A DNA stretch of 64,000 bases, taken from positions 58,785-122,784 of the forward strand of contig VFZL01000010.1 of the NCBI GenBank assembly GCA_016871175.1, given 5' to 3'. The DNA is from Acidimicrobiia bacterium (GTDB lineage: Bacteria > Acidobacteriota > Vicinamibacteria > Vicinamibacterales > CAVVIG01). The position numbers and the translations under genes are program-made. Below, in pieces: positions 44,098 to 52,255 of the stretch. Below the pieces are notes generated by a model, which was given only the letters and a program-made list of their open reading frames with translations, did not search any database and was not told the origin of the DNA. Each line of letters begins with the position of its first letter. Positions within the stretch are counted from its first letter, which is position 1.

Positions 44098-44817
44098 TCA
44101 GGGGCGGACCGCAGTGTACAGGTACACAATGCCGAACGTCAGCGGCTTGGTCCGAATATCGCGAAATCCTGCCCCCCGCAGCACGCTCGCGAACTGCTCC
44201 GGCGTATGGAACGCGCCAACCGACGCGGGCAGATACTCATACGCCTGATGTCGAGCCACGAACCGTCCGACTCGAGGGAGCACGCGGTTGAAATACCAGA
44301 GGTAGCCGGCCCGTACGAGCCGGTTGGCCGGAATCGCGAACTCCAGCACGGCCAGTCGGCCACCGGGCTTCAGCACCCGGTGCATCTCGGCGCAAGCCTC
44401 AGTCGTCTGCTCCACATTGCGAATGCCGAATGCGATCGTGACTGCGTCGACGGATCCGGTCGCCACGGGGACGCACGCGGCATCACCGCGAATGAGCGTG
44501 ATTCGGTCTGTCAGCCTCTCGCGTCTGAGTTTGTCGAGACCGACGCGCAGCATGGAGCCGGCGAAATCCACGCCGACCACTCGCGCGGCGCGCGGCGTGG
44601 CTGACCGCGCCGCAATCGCCACGTCCGCGGTCCCCGTGCAGAGATCCAGCACGCGCTCGCGCCCGGATAAGTGGAGGGAGCGGATCGCCGCCTTTCGCCA
44701 CCGCCTGTCGATGCCGGCGCTGAGCAGATGGTTCAGGAAGTCGTACCGGACCGCGATCGCGTCGAACATCCCCGCAATCCGCGCCGGCGACTTCGAAACG
44801 TCCGTCGCTGGAGTCAT
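44098..44817 (-). CDS. menG: Demethylmenaquinone methyltransferase
   Basis: A 239-residue SAM-dependent C-methyltransferase of the UbiE/MenG family that performs the last step of menaquinone synthesis. MFDAIAVRYDFLNHLLSAGIDRRW near residue 17 is the family N-terminus. VLDLCTGTADVAIAA near 56 is the SAM motif, and ITIAFGIRNVEQT near 124 and the C-terminal FGIVYLY are characteristic. It follows ubiX by about 30 bp in the menaquinone cluster, so the menaquinone rather than ubiquinone role is favoured. Confidence 0.93.
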   Translation of the reverse strand: MTPATDVSKSPARIAGMFDAIAVRYDFLNHLLSAGIDRRWRKAAIRSLHLSGRERVLDLCTGTADVAIAARSATPRAARVVGVDFAGSMLRVGLDKLRRERLTDRITLIRGDAACVPVATGSVDAVTIAFGIRNVEQTTEACAEMHRVLKPGGRLAVLEFAIPANRLVRAGYLWYFNRVLPRVGRFVARHQAYEYLPASVGAFHTPEQFASVLRGAGFRDIRTKPLTFGIVYLYTAVRP

Positions 44818-44847
44818 ACCGCGCTCTTCCCCGCCCGGCCAGGAAAC

Positions 44848-45489
44848 CTACCCGCCCTGCGTGACGCGCCCCGTCCACACCGGATACAACTCGTGCTGGA
44901 TGCCGAGCGCACCAAGAATCTTGCCGGCTATGAAGTCAGCGAGATCGTCCAACGTGCGAGGCTGTTGATAGAACGCCGGCATCGCGGGTAACACCGTCGC
45001 GCCAGCTTCCGCGCAGAGGACCATGTTCTTCAGTTGCATCAGGCTCATCGGGGTCTCGCGCGGCACGATGACGAGCGGACGTCGCTCCTTGAGCATGACG
45101 TCCGCGGCGCGCTCAACCAGGTTCCGGGAGAGCCCATGCGCAACGCCCGCCAACGTCTTCATCGAGCAGGGAACGATGACCAGGCCACAACACGAGTGGC
45201 TGCCGCTGGCCAATGTCGCACCGAGATCGCGATTGCTGTGGAGCGTCATCTGGCCGGCTTTCACGCCAGGCCCGTAACGATCGACGAGAAATGGCACCAG
45301 GCGATCCACCGAAGCCGTCTCGCCGAGCTCGTCGCGCAACAGGCGACGTCCGTAGTCCGACACCACGAGCTCGACCTGGTGTCCGCGCTCCAGCAAGGCG
45401 GCCAGCGTGCGCGTGGCGTAGAGCGCGCCGCTCGCGCCGGTAATCGCGACGGCCACCGACGGTTGCGTGCGAGGCGCCTCACTGGACAT
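44848..45489 (-). CDS. ubiX: Flavin prenyltransferase UbiX
   Basis: A 213-residue enzyme that makes prenylated FMN, the cofactor of UbiD-type decarboxylases. VAITGASGALYATRTLAALLE near residue 13, SDYGRRLLRDE near 45 and HSCCGLVIVPCSMKTLAGVAHG near 118 are typical. KERRPLVIVPRETPMSLMQLKNM holds the dimethylallyl-phosphate site. No ubiD is in the window; in the futalosine route a UbiD-like decarboxylase acts after MqnC/MqnD, so its partner must be elsewhere. It overlaps the prenyltransferase gene by 11 bp. Confidence 0.94.
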   Translation of the reverse strand: MSSEAPRTQPSVAVAITGASGALYATRTLAALLERGHQVELVVSDYGRRLLRDELGETASVDRLVPFLVDRYGPGVKAGQMTLHSNRDLGATLASGSHSCCGLVIVPCSMKTLAGVAHGLSRNLVERAADVMLKERRPLVIVPRETPMSLMQLKNMVLCAEAGATVLPAMPAFYQQPRTLDDLADFIAGKILGALGIQHELYPVWTGRVTQGG

Positions 45490-46333
45490 AGACCGAGACC
45501 GCCAGAACCACGAGGTACAAAATTCCGACGTAGCCGTTCAAGTCGAAGGCCCGTTTGACCTGCGAGAGATCGTCGGCACGGACGAGCGATTGCTCGTAGA
45601 CCAGCAGGAGAGCCACGAGGCCGACGCCCGCGTAGTACACCCACGGGAGTGCGGTGACCCACGCCACGGCGAGCAGGCCCATGACTGCCACGACGTGCAT
45701 GACGCGAGAGATGAGGAGGGCCGATGGCACCCCGAAGCGCACCGGAATCGACCGCAGGCCGTGGGAGCGGTCGAACTCGAGGTCCTGGCAGGCGTAGAGC
45801 ACGTCGAAGCCGCCCACCCACATCCCAATCGCCAGCGCCAGCAGCCACGGCTCCCAACCCGCACCACCGCCGACCGCGAGCCACCCACCAACCGGCGCCA
45901 CGGCCATCGCGAGCCCGAGAAAGAGCTGCGTGTACGTCGTGTACCGCTTCGCCAACGAGTACCAGAACACGATCGCCAGCGCGACGGGCGAGAGGGCGAA
46001 GCAGATCGGATTCAATTGCCAGGCCGCGAGGACGAACACCAGCGACGAGATGCCCACGAACCACCACGCCTCCGACACACGCATCGCACCTCGTGGAATA
46101 TCGCGAGACGCCGTACGCGGATTCAACGCATCGAAGCGCGCATCGACCAGGCGATTGAACCCCATCGCCGCGCTTCGCGCCGAGACCATGGCCACCAGAA
46201 TCCACAACACGGTCCGCCCACTGATCGGATGCGTACGGGCGGCTAACAGCGCACCGGCCAGCGCGAACGGCAATGCGAACACCGAATGGCTGAACCGGAC
46301 GAACGACAGATAGGTACCCAGCCGCGCGATCAT
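45479..46333 (-). CDS. mqnP: UbiA-family prenyltransferase of menaquinone synthesis (MqnP-like)
   Basis: A 284-residue integral membrane prenyltransferase that would attach the polyprenyl tail in the futalosine branch. The Asp-rich motifs are NRLVDARFDALNPRTASRDIP near residue 68 and YACQDLEFDRSHGLRSIPVRF near 187. Seven to nine membrane segments are seen. The ATG at 46333 shares one base with the stop of the deaminase gene (TGATG). The large frame starting at 47263 is antisense-type read-through and rejected. The name MqnP is inferred from the neighbours. Confidence 0.85.
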   Translation of the reverse strand: MIARLGTYLSFVRFSHSVFALPFALAGALLAARTHPISGRTVLWILVAMVSARSAAMGFNRLVDARFDALNPRTASRDIPRGAMRVSEAWWFVGISSLVFVLAAWQLNPICFALSPVALAIVFWYSLAKRYTTYTQLFLGLAMAVAPVGGWLAVGGGAGWEPWLLALAIGMWVGGFDVLYACQDLEFDRSHGLRSIPVRFGVPSALLISRVMHVVAVMGLLAVAWVTALPWVYYAGVGLVALLLVYEQSLVRADDLSQVKRAFDLNGYVGILYLVVLAVSVYVQ

Positions 46334-47544
46334 CACTCCACCCAAGCGACCTGGTCTGGCGCAATACCACCCACGAGATATTCTTCCACATCGTCCAGGT
46401 CCGCTGGGACGCTCACGGCGATCATGCGCGCGTGAGAACCGGGTGTCAGTACGCCGTACTGCCCGCCGAATCCGAGGGCTTGCGCCCCTTCCTGCGTGGC
46501 GCTGTGGAGCAACGCGCGGGCAGGCACGGCGGGGGCCAACGCGCGCATGACCGCGAGCTCGGCGAATACGTTGAGATCCGGCGTGCTCGCCAGGCTGTCG
46601 GTACCGACGGCTATTCGCACACCAGACGCATAGAACGCCTCGAGGGGTGGACGACCCGCACCCGTGTGGAGGTTGCTCCGTGGGCAGGTCACGAGCGTCG
46701 CCTCGCGGCTGGCAACGCGCGCCAAGTCCGCCGCTGTCATCTGCACACCGTGCACGACGAGCATCCGACGGTCCAGACACCCATGCCGATCGACGTGCTC
46801 GACAGGGCTCACGCCCGCCGGCCTCCACATCGGATCCCAGGAGCCCACTTCCTCGAGAACCTGTCGCCAAGGCCCTGTCCCTTGCGCAATGAACTCGACC
46901 TCGGCGGGCGACTCGGCGAGATGAATGCTGCACGGCGCGAGCGCCGGATCTGCGTCCATCGCCCTCCGGAGCGCGCGCAGCACGCTTGGCGCAACTGAGT
47001 ACGGCGCGTGGGCCGCGAGGCTGGCCCGCACGTCTCGACTCGGCGGCAATGCACGCACCCGAGCGAGCGCCTCGGTGACCACGGCTATTGGATCGGGAGC
47101 GTTGAATCTCAGGATCTCGTTGAACACGACACCTGCCAGCGGGCTGTTGACCACCGGACCGTACGGGACAAGGGTGTTGCTGATGTCGCCCACCACTGCC
47201 GTCCCAGCTGCCAGACATTCCTCGATCCCGCGCTCGATGCCGTCGAGGATGGCGGCCGCCCACGGATCCGACTGCTCACGGCGCGCGCGAATGATGCCGC
47301 GCGCCCACGTGACGAAGTCCGCCGCCGGTGGAATCGCGTGCCGCAGGTGGGAGAGCTCGAGGTGTGTGTGCGCGTTCACGAGGCCCGGCAAGACGGCGAC
47401 CGCACCCAAATCCCGTTCGGTCACACCAGGCTCGCCGTGTCCAGTGCCTACACCAGCGATGTGCCCATCCGCCACAGCCACCCACCCTTCGTGGAGCGGA
47501 GGCGACGTCACGGGCAACACGAAGCGGGCACGATACCGAAGCAA
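46333..47544 (-). CDS. mqnX: Probable aminofutalosine deaminase (amidohydrolase)
   Basis: A 403-residue metal-dependent amidohydrolase. LPGLVNAHTHLELSHLRHAIP near residue 55 is a hallmark of aminofutalosine deaminase-like enzymes, which convert aminodeoxyfutalosine to futalosine. Further metal ligands are in CSIHLAESPAEVEF near 215, MLVVHGVQMTAADLA near 270 and VGTDSLASTPDLNVFAEL near 320. Its place between mqnC and the prenyltransferase supports this assignment, though substrate specificity in the family varies. The protein is cytoplasmic, unlike the lipoprotein relative at 23.7 kb. Confidence 0.82.
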   Translation of the reverse strand: MLRYRARFVLPVTSPPLHEGWVAVADGHIAGVGTGHGEPGVTERDLGAVAVLPGLVNAHTHLELSHLRHAIPPAADFVTWARGIIRARREQSDPWAAAILDGIERGIEECLAAGTAVVGDISNTLVPYGPVVNSPLAGVVFNEILRFNAPDPIAVVTEALARVRALPPSRDVRASLAAHAPYSVAPSVLRALRRAMDADPALAPCSIHLAESPAEVEFIAQGTGPWRQVLEEVGSWDPMWRPAGVSPVEHVDRHGCLDRRMLVVHGVQMTAADLARVASREATLVTCPRSNLHTGAGRPPLEAFYASGVRIAVGTDSLASTPDLNVFAELAVMRALAPAVPARALLHSATQEGAQALGFGGQYGVLTPGSHARMIAVSVPADLDDVEEYLVGGIAPDQVAWVE

Positions 47545-47557
47545 TGGCGTATACGGC

Positions 47558-48775
47558 CTACTGCACCACCCGAAGCGCCTTGCCTTGGCGGCTGCGCGCC
47601 GGATAGTGACGCAGTTCGTCGGGGACGGACGTATCGCCGTCGGCGCGGGCCGTCGCCAGCTCCAGCATGCGCGGCACCTCGCGTTCGCGGAAGATCGGGT
47701 CGCCCAACAGCTCGTAATGCATGTTGCGCCGCTTGGCCTGAAAGCCTGCGTCCTCGATGTTGCGGACGATCTCGACCTCGTCCATGCAGTAGCTCGCGCC
47801 AGCCGCCCGAACCACGTTCTCTTCGATCATCACGCTGCCCATGTCATTGGCGCCGTACGCGAGACTGAGCTGACCGACTTTGCCGCCCTGGGTCACCCAG
47901 GACGCCTGGAGGTTGTCGAAGTTGTCGAGGACGATCCGGGCAAGCGCCAGCGTCCGGAGATAGTCGACGCCGGTCGCCTCGGATCCGGCGAGCTCGGTGT
48001 GGTCGGGTTGGTAGCTCCAGGTGATGAACGCGGTGAAGCCACCCGTCTCGTCCTGAAGCGCGCGGAGCCTTAGCAAGTGCTCGATCCGCTCCTCATCCGT
48101 CTCCACTGTCCCATACATCATCGTCCCTGTCGTTCGGAGGCCGAGGTGGTGCGCATGGCGCATCACGTCCAGCCATTCGTCAGCCGAGGCCTTTCCGTAG
48201 CAGTGCAGGAGCTTCCGCACGCGGTCCACGAGGATCTCGGCGCCGCCGCCGGGCACGCTGTCCAAGCCTGCCGCAATCAGCCGGCGGAGAACCTTCGGCA
48301 CGGGCAATTGGTCGAGACGGGACAAGTGGATGACTTCCGGTGGTGAGAGCGCATGCAGTTTGAACGCAGGGTAGCGTGACTTGATTCCATGAAATAGGTC
48401 TTCGTACCAGCTCAGCGGAAGGTCGGGATTGTGGCCGCCCTGTAGCAGAAGCTGCACGCCGCCGACAGCGATGGTCTCGTCGATCTTGCGATAGAGCTCA
48501 TCGAATCCGAGCACGTAACCCTCTGTCGACCCGACCGGTCGATAGAAGGCACAGAATGCGCACCGCGCCACGCACACGTTCGTGTAGTTGACGTTGCGAT
48601 CGATGATGTACGTGATGACGGGCTCGGGATGTTTCCGCGCACGGATCGCGTCGGCCAGCTGGCCGAGCTGCGCTGTGGGTGCCCGACGATACAGGGCGAG
48701 CGCCTCGTCGCGGTCGACCCGGCCGCCGGCCCTGACCTTCTCCACGATGTGGTCGATACCGTGATCGATCGACAT
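47558..48775 (-). CDS. mqnC: Dehypoxanthine futalosine cyclase, radical SAM
   Basis: A 405-residue radical SAM enzyme that cyclises dehypoxanthinyl futalosine. The [4Fe-4S] motif is CVARCAFCAFYRPVG near residue 65. LQGGHNPDLPLSWYEDLF near 110, HALSPPEVIHLS, SVPGGGAEILVDRVRK and the C-terminal VTQGGKVGQLSLAYGANDMG are typical of MqnC rather than MqnE. The ATG at 48775 has GGGAGGAGG about 10 bp upstream and trims 20 unlikely residues. It follows mqnA by 22 bp. The Lys-rich tail beyond residue 380 is slightly longer than usual. Confidence 0.92.
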   Translation of the reverse strand: MSIDHGIDHIVEKVRAGGRVDRDEALALYRRAPTAQLGQLADAIRARKHPEPVITYIIDRNVNYTNVCVARCAFCAFYRPVGSTEGYVLGFDELYRKIDETIAVGGVQLLLQGGHNPDLPLSWYEDLFHGIKSRYPAFKLHALSPPEVIHLSRLDQLPVPKVLRRLIAAGLDSVPGGGAEILVDRVRKLLHCYGKASADEWLDVMRHAHHLGLRTTGTMMYGTVETDEERIEHLLRLRALQDETGGFTAFITWSYQPDHTELAGSEATGVDYLRTLALARIVLDNFDNLQASWVTQGGKVGQLSLAYGANDMGSVMIEENVVRAAGASYCMDEVEIVRNIEDAGFQAKRRNMHYELLGDPIFREREVPRMLELATARADGDTSVPDELRHYPARSRQGKALRVVQ

Positions 48776-48797
48776 GGCCCGGGCCCTCCTCCCGGGT

Positions 48798-49628
48798 TCA
48801 AAAGAATCGCAGTGCGTCGGATGCGTCGACCGCACCCACTTCGACCGCGTACCGATAGAACAGCGTCAAGCCAGCACGCTCGTCCTCCCCGAGACTGTAG
48901 TGAATATTATCTCGCAGGTATCGTACCCCTAACGACACCAGTGCCGGTTCGTCACCGAAGTACTCGGCCGACACCGTTTCGAGGTCTGTCAGCGCTTCGT
49001 CTCTGGCCGCTTGCAACACGCGGACATCCTCGTCGGTGATCGCGCCACCTCGGCCTGCCCAGAACGCGTAGACGAACGGCAATCCGGTGGCGCGCAGCCA
49101 CCGCTCGCCCAAGTCAATCTTCTCGACCATCACCTCGTGATCGCCGATGCGGAGCGGGCCGGACTCGATGAGCAGCGCGCGGTCACCAATGAGCAACGCC
49201 GCGTCGTTCACCAGGAGCATCGCCGGCAAGTCAGGCCCATGCTGACGGAGCTCGGGAATGATGCCGAACGCGTGCGAGCAAAGCACGCGCGTCAGCGCAA
49301 CGGAGGTCCGCGAGCTGGTGTCGAGCGCGATCGACCGCACGTCGCCGATGGGTTTCGTGGTGAAGATCGCAACTGAGGCCACGGGGCCACGGGAAGCGAC
49401 CGCCAGATCGGGCACGATTCGGTACGCCCGCTCTCCCTGCGCCGACTGGGGTGCACGCAGGTACTCGATGGAGGGGATAAGCCCCAGATCGATGACGCCG
49501 TCGTGCAGCAACGTCGCGCAGCGGGACGGCCAGTCGAATCGCACGTCGAAGCGCGGAGATCGATCGAGCCTGAACGCCAGTGGTCGTGCGTTCAGGTACT
49601 CCACTGCGCCAAGTCGAACGACACTCAT
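48798..49628 (-). CDS. mqnA: Chorismate dehydratase MqnA
   Basis: A 276-residue periplasmic-binding-protein-like enzyme that removes water from chorismate, giving 3-[(1-carboxyvinyl)oxy]benzoate, the entry step of the futalosine route. LGAVEYLNARPLAFRLDR opens the protein, LGLIPSIEYLRAP and SIALDTSSRTSVALTRVLC are the family blocks, and ALLIGDRALLIE near 145 is the ligand pocket. It overlaps the mqnE-like gene by 4 bp. No signal peptide is present, so it is cytoplasmic as expected. Confidence 0.93.
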   Translation of the reverse strand: MSVVRLGAVEYLNARPLAFRLDRSPRFDVRFDWPSRCATLLHDGVIDLGLIPSIEYLRAPQSAQGERAYRIVPDLAVASRGPVASVAIFTTKPIGDVRSIALDTSSRTSVALTRVLCSHAFGIIPELRQHGPDLPAMLLVNDAALLIGDRALLIESGPLRIGDHEVMVEKIDLGERWLRATGLPFVYAFWAGRGGAITDEDVRVLQAARDEALTDLETVSAEYFGDEPALVSLGVRYLRDNIHYSLGEDERAGLTLFYRYAVEVGAVDASDALRFF

Positions 49629-50476
49629 CGGGTGATCAGCTCATAGCGGCCGTTCCGCTCCACGGGTTCAAGCGCGGCCGCACGGATGTTGCGTTGGATC
49701 TCCTCGAGGGGAGCCCGCCGGCGTCCCTGCGCGACATCGTCCTCTGCCGACACGCCGTCGATGTCATCGGCGCCCATGGTCAGCGCCACCTGGGCGAGTT
49801 TCGGACCATACAGCGCCCAGTCCACTTGGATGGACGGGATGTTCTCAACCACCAACCGGGCCAGGGCGAGGCGTCTCACATCCTCGTAGCCAGTGGACGG
49901 GACGGCAGGATTGAACCGCCGGGGAAGGGGGGCAAAGGAGCGCAAGACCGCCACGTCGCGCTGGAGGGCGTAAACGCGCTGGAAACCAGCCACTGTGTCG
50001 ACCGCTGGGGCCTGATGGATCGTGAGACGTGCCAGCGCGAGGCCCGCGATATTCACTTCCTCGATCGCCCGTCGCGGGTCCTCCAACTGGTCGAAGGGCG
50101 CCTCCGCGACGAGCTCCAGCCCGGCGGCGCAGAGCTCCTCGAGCAGCGAGCGCAGCGTGACCTGCTCTCGCACGGAGAGCCTCTCGAGGTCGCTCAGCGC
50201 GAAGCCCGAGAGCGGTCTCCCGGACGTTGCCGCCCGCACTTCAGCGACCCGCGACACGGCGCTGGCGCGCGAATCCGGGGCACCAGCGATGCGCACCTCG
50301 CCGGCCGAAGGCGGAACGTGTATCGGGGCGCCCGGTTGTGCGTCCACGTCTGCCACCCGCACGAACGTCGTACACACGCCGTGCAGGCGCCGCCGGACGT
50401 CATCGGCGTGCATCCCGATGGTGATGATGTCGTGTGAGGCCGACAGAGCTGCAGGGTCTGGAGCGGTCGCGGTCAT
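49625..50476 (-). CDS. MqnE-like protein lacking the radical SAM cluster motif
   Basis: A 283-residue homologue of aminofutalosine synthase (MqnE) or MqnC. The C-terminal part is clear: RRLALARLVVENIPSIQVDW, ALYGPKLAQVALTMGADDID, and EPVERNGRYELI correspond to the MqnE signature. The start DDVRRRLHGVCTTFVRV is like the segment right before the Fe-S loop. However, where MqnE has NHTNVCVNRCRFCAF there is only a Pro/Ala-rich stretch with no CxxxCxxC, so it cannot bind the radical SAM cluster. The GGGAEI block is also changed to LVAEAP. It is 90 residues shorter than MqnE, has a good ribosome-binding site (GGAACGGGG) and overlaps mqnA by 4 bp. A structural partner or regulatory role is possible. 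Confidence 0.7.
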   Translation of the reverse strand: MTATAPDPAALSASHDIITIGMHADDVRRRLHGVCTTFVRVADVDAQPGAPIHVPPSAGEVRIAGAPDSRASAVSRVAEVRAATSGRPLSGFALSDLERLSVREQVTLRSLLEELCAAGLELVAEAPFDQLEDPRRAIEEVNIAGLALARLTIHQAPAVDTVAGFQRVYALQRDVAVLRSFAPLPRRFNPAVPSTGYEDVRRLALARLVVENIPSIQVDWALYGPKLAQVALTMGADDIDGVSAEDDVAQGRRRAPLEEIQRNIRAAALEPVERNGRYELITR

Positions 50477-50558
50477 CCCCGTTCCTGATCATATAGGCAG
50501 GCGGAGCCAGCCAGATAGGGCCAGCCTACCCGCCCCGGACAGCCCACCAGGCCTGGCG

Positions 50559-51107
50559 TCAAGACACAGTCGGTCCGAACACGAGGCCGAGGGCGATCGC
50601 GATGCTCACCGACAGCACGAGAGCCAAGCCACAGACGGCGAGGGCTTTGGTGGGACTTCGATAGTCAAGCGCTTGTTGGACGGCGATCACCATCGCCGCC
50701 AGCATCCAGAGGGTCGTCACGACGTGCACGGGCACCGTGACTGCAGGCATGACGCCGAGAACGCGCAGCAGACCGCGTGTGGCCGCGAATCCGAGCGTGC
50801 GCAGTAGCTCCCCGACATTGCTTCTCGTCGTGTTTTCCGGCATCAATCGAACACCGATTTCGAAGGTCAGCAGGGCCCAGGTGATCCACGTGAGCAGCGC
50901 GAGCATCGAGAAGAACACGATGCTCGTGATGGTGTGGGTGTCGGGTGATCGCAGCCCAATGCCGGCGGCGACGCTGGATGCCAGCACGACGAGAAAGGCT
51001 TGGCCCGTGGCGCCCTCATCCGCCTCGACTTCCTCGTAAATCGCGCGGTCGAGAGCCAGGGCTCCGATGAGCCTTTGCAGAAGCGTCGTGCCGGCGGCGC
51101 GGGACAC
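50559..51107 (-). CDS. YIP1-like integral membrane protein
   Basis: A 182-residue membrane protein with about five hydrophobic segments. TTLLQRLIGALALDRAIYEE near the N-terminus is the amphipathic lead-in found in YIP1-domain proteins. TSIVFFSMLALLTWITWALL and VLGVMPAVTVPVHVVTTLWM are membrane spans. The frame extends upstream to 51251, but GTG codons at 51110 and 51107 follow a GGGGG stretch and give the natural N-terminus. The role is unknown. It is followed on the same strand, after about 80 bp, by the mqnE-like gene. Confidence 0.65.
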   Translation of the reverse strand: MSRAAGTTLLQRLIGALALDRAIYEEVEADEGATGQAFLVVLASSVAAGIGLRSPDTHTITSIVFFSMLALLTWITWALLTFEIGVRLMPENTTRSNVGELLRTLGFAATRGLLRVLGVMPAVTVPVHVVTTLWMLAAMVIAVQQALDYRSPTKALAVCGLALVLSVSIAIALGLVFGPTVS

Positions 51108-51424
51108 CACGCTCGACCCCCATGCAAAGGCGATGCTACCGTCGGCTCCAGTGGAGACCGTGCGGAATCCGCCCCGTCCATCGAGACCCGTCGCAAGTGG
51201 CGGAATCCCGTGGCCTCTCAGGGCCATGACTTCCTGGTAGCAAGCAGCCACGACAGGATGCGGGCGTCATGCTTCCCCAAAATCTCCAACACCGATGACC
51301 CCTGGCCGAAGCGCCCTCGTCGCCTTAGAGCCCGTCGAGCAACGCCGCGAGGCGGCCTCGGCGGCCAAGACGAGGCGGGATCGCAAGGCGCGAGGAGGGC
51401 CCATGCCGGGTGCATGTAACAGAC

Positions 51425-52252
51425 TTACTCCGATTGGCCCGAACGGCCCACGATCGTGATGCCGGCGGCGTCCGCCGCGGCGACAACCCCCTCGCCGTCG
51501 ATCATGAGCGTTCGACCCGCGTCGACCGAAAGCACCGACGCGCCGGCGGCCTTCAACGCGGCGACCGTCGCGACCCCGACCACGGGGACGTCGAATCGCA
51601 TGTCCTGATTCGGCTTCGCGACCTTGACCACGCACACGCCGGGGCCCGCCAATTGACCGGCGCGCGCGATCACGGCGTCAGTACCCTCCATCGCCTCGAC
51701 GGCGACGACCGCCGCCCCTTTGACGGCAACCGTTTGTCCGATGTCCAGCCCAGCTATCACATCCGCGACTCGGTACCCGACGGCGAGGTCGCGGCGCTCC
51801 TCGTCGGTGGGCGACCGACGAGTCAACACGCCGGCCCTCGCCAGAAGGGGTGACAGAAACGTTGTCGAGTCGATGAGCTCGATCCCGCGCTCCCTCAAGA
51901 GATCGGCGACGGCGGCGATGATCGCGTCGGTGTTCCTCGCCTTGATCCGCGTGAGCAGCCCGATCGCGGTCAAGTCGGGCACGATGTCGGAAAACAGCTT
52001 CGTGTGCTTCACCTGACCGGCCATCAGTGCGTGGCTCACCTGCGCCTTCTCCAACAGCTTCACCCAGGTGCCCAATTGACCGAGCGAAACGCGATGAACC
52101 GCTGCCCGGGGCGGCTTCGCCGCTTCGATCTCCAGCTCCGGAAACGCTTCCTCTCTCAGCGCGATGATGGTGACCGCATGGCCTGTGGCGCGCGCGGCGT
52201 CGAGCACGAGAAACGGGAACCGGCCGTTGCCGGCGATAAGGCCCAAGTGCAC
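51425..52252 (-). CDS. lpxI: UDP-2,3-diacylglucosamine pyrophosphatase LpxI
   Basis: A 275-residue enzyme that hydrolyses UDP-2,3-diacylglucosamine to lipid X and UMP in lipid A synthesis. [20 protein letters not shown] opens the protein; [16 protein letters not shown] near residue 75, [10 protein letters not shown] and [19 protein letters not shown] near 215 are the family blocks. It is the LpxI rather than LpxH type of enzyme. It starts 3 bp after the fabZ-lpxA stop, so the two are co-translated. Confidence 0.92.
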   Translation of the reverse strand: MHLGLIAGNGRFPFLVLDAARATGHAVTIIALREEAFPELEIEAAKPPRAAVHRVSLGQLGTWVKLLEKAQVSHALMAGQVKHTKLFSDIVPDLTAIGLLTRIKARNTDAIIAAVADLLRERGIELIDSTTFLSPLLARAGVLTRRSPTDEERRDLAVGYRVADVIAGLDIGQTVAVKGAAVVAVEAMEGTDAVIARAGQLAGPGVCVVKVAKPNQDMRFDVPVVGVATVAALKAAGASVLSVDAGRTLMIDGEGVVAAADAAGITIVGRSGQSE

Positions 52253-52255
52253 GGA

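Noticed and set aside
45479..47263. A 594-residue frame ending in UbiA
   Set aside because: Only the part from 46333 on is real; the rest is the antisense-free alternative frame of the deaminase gene.
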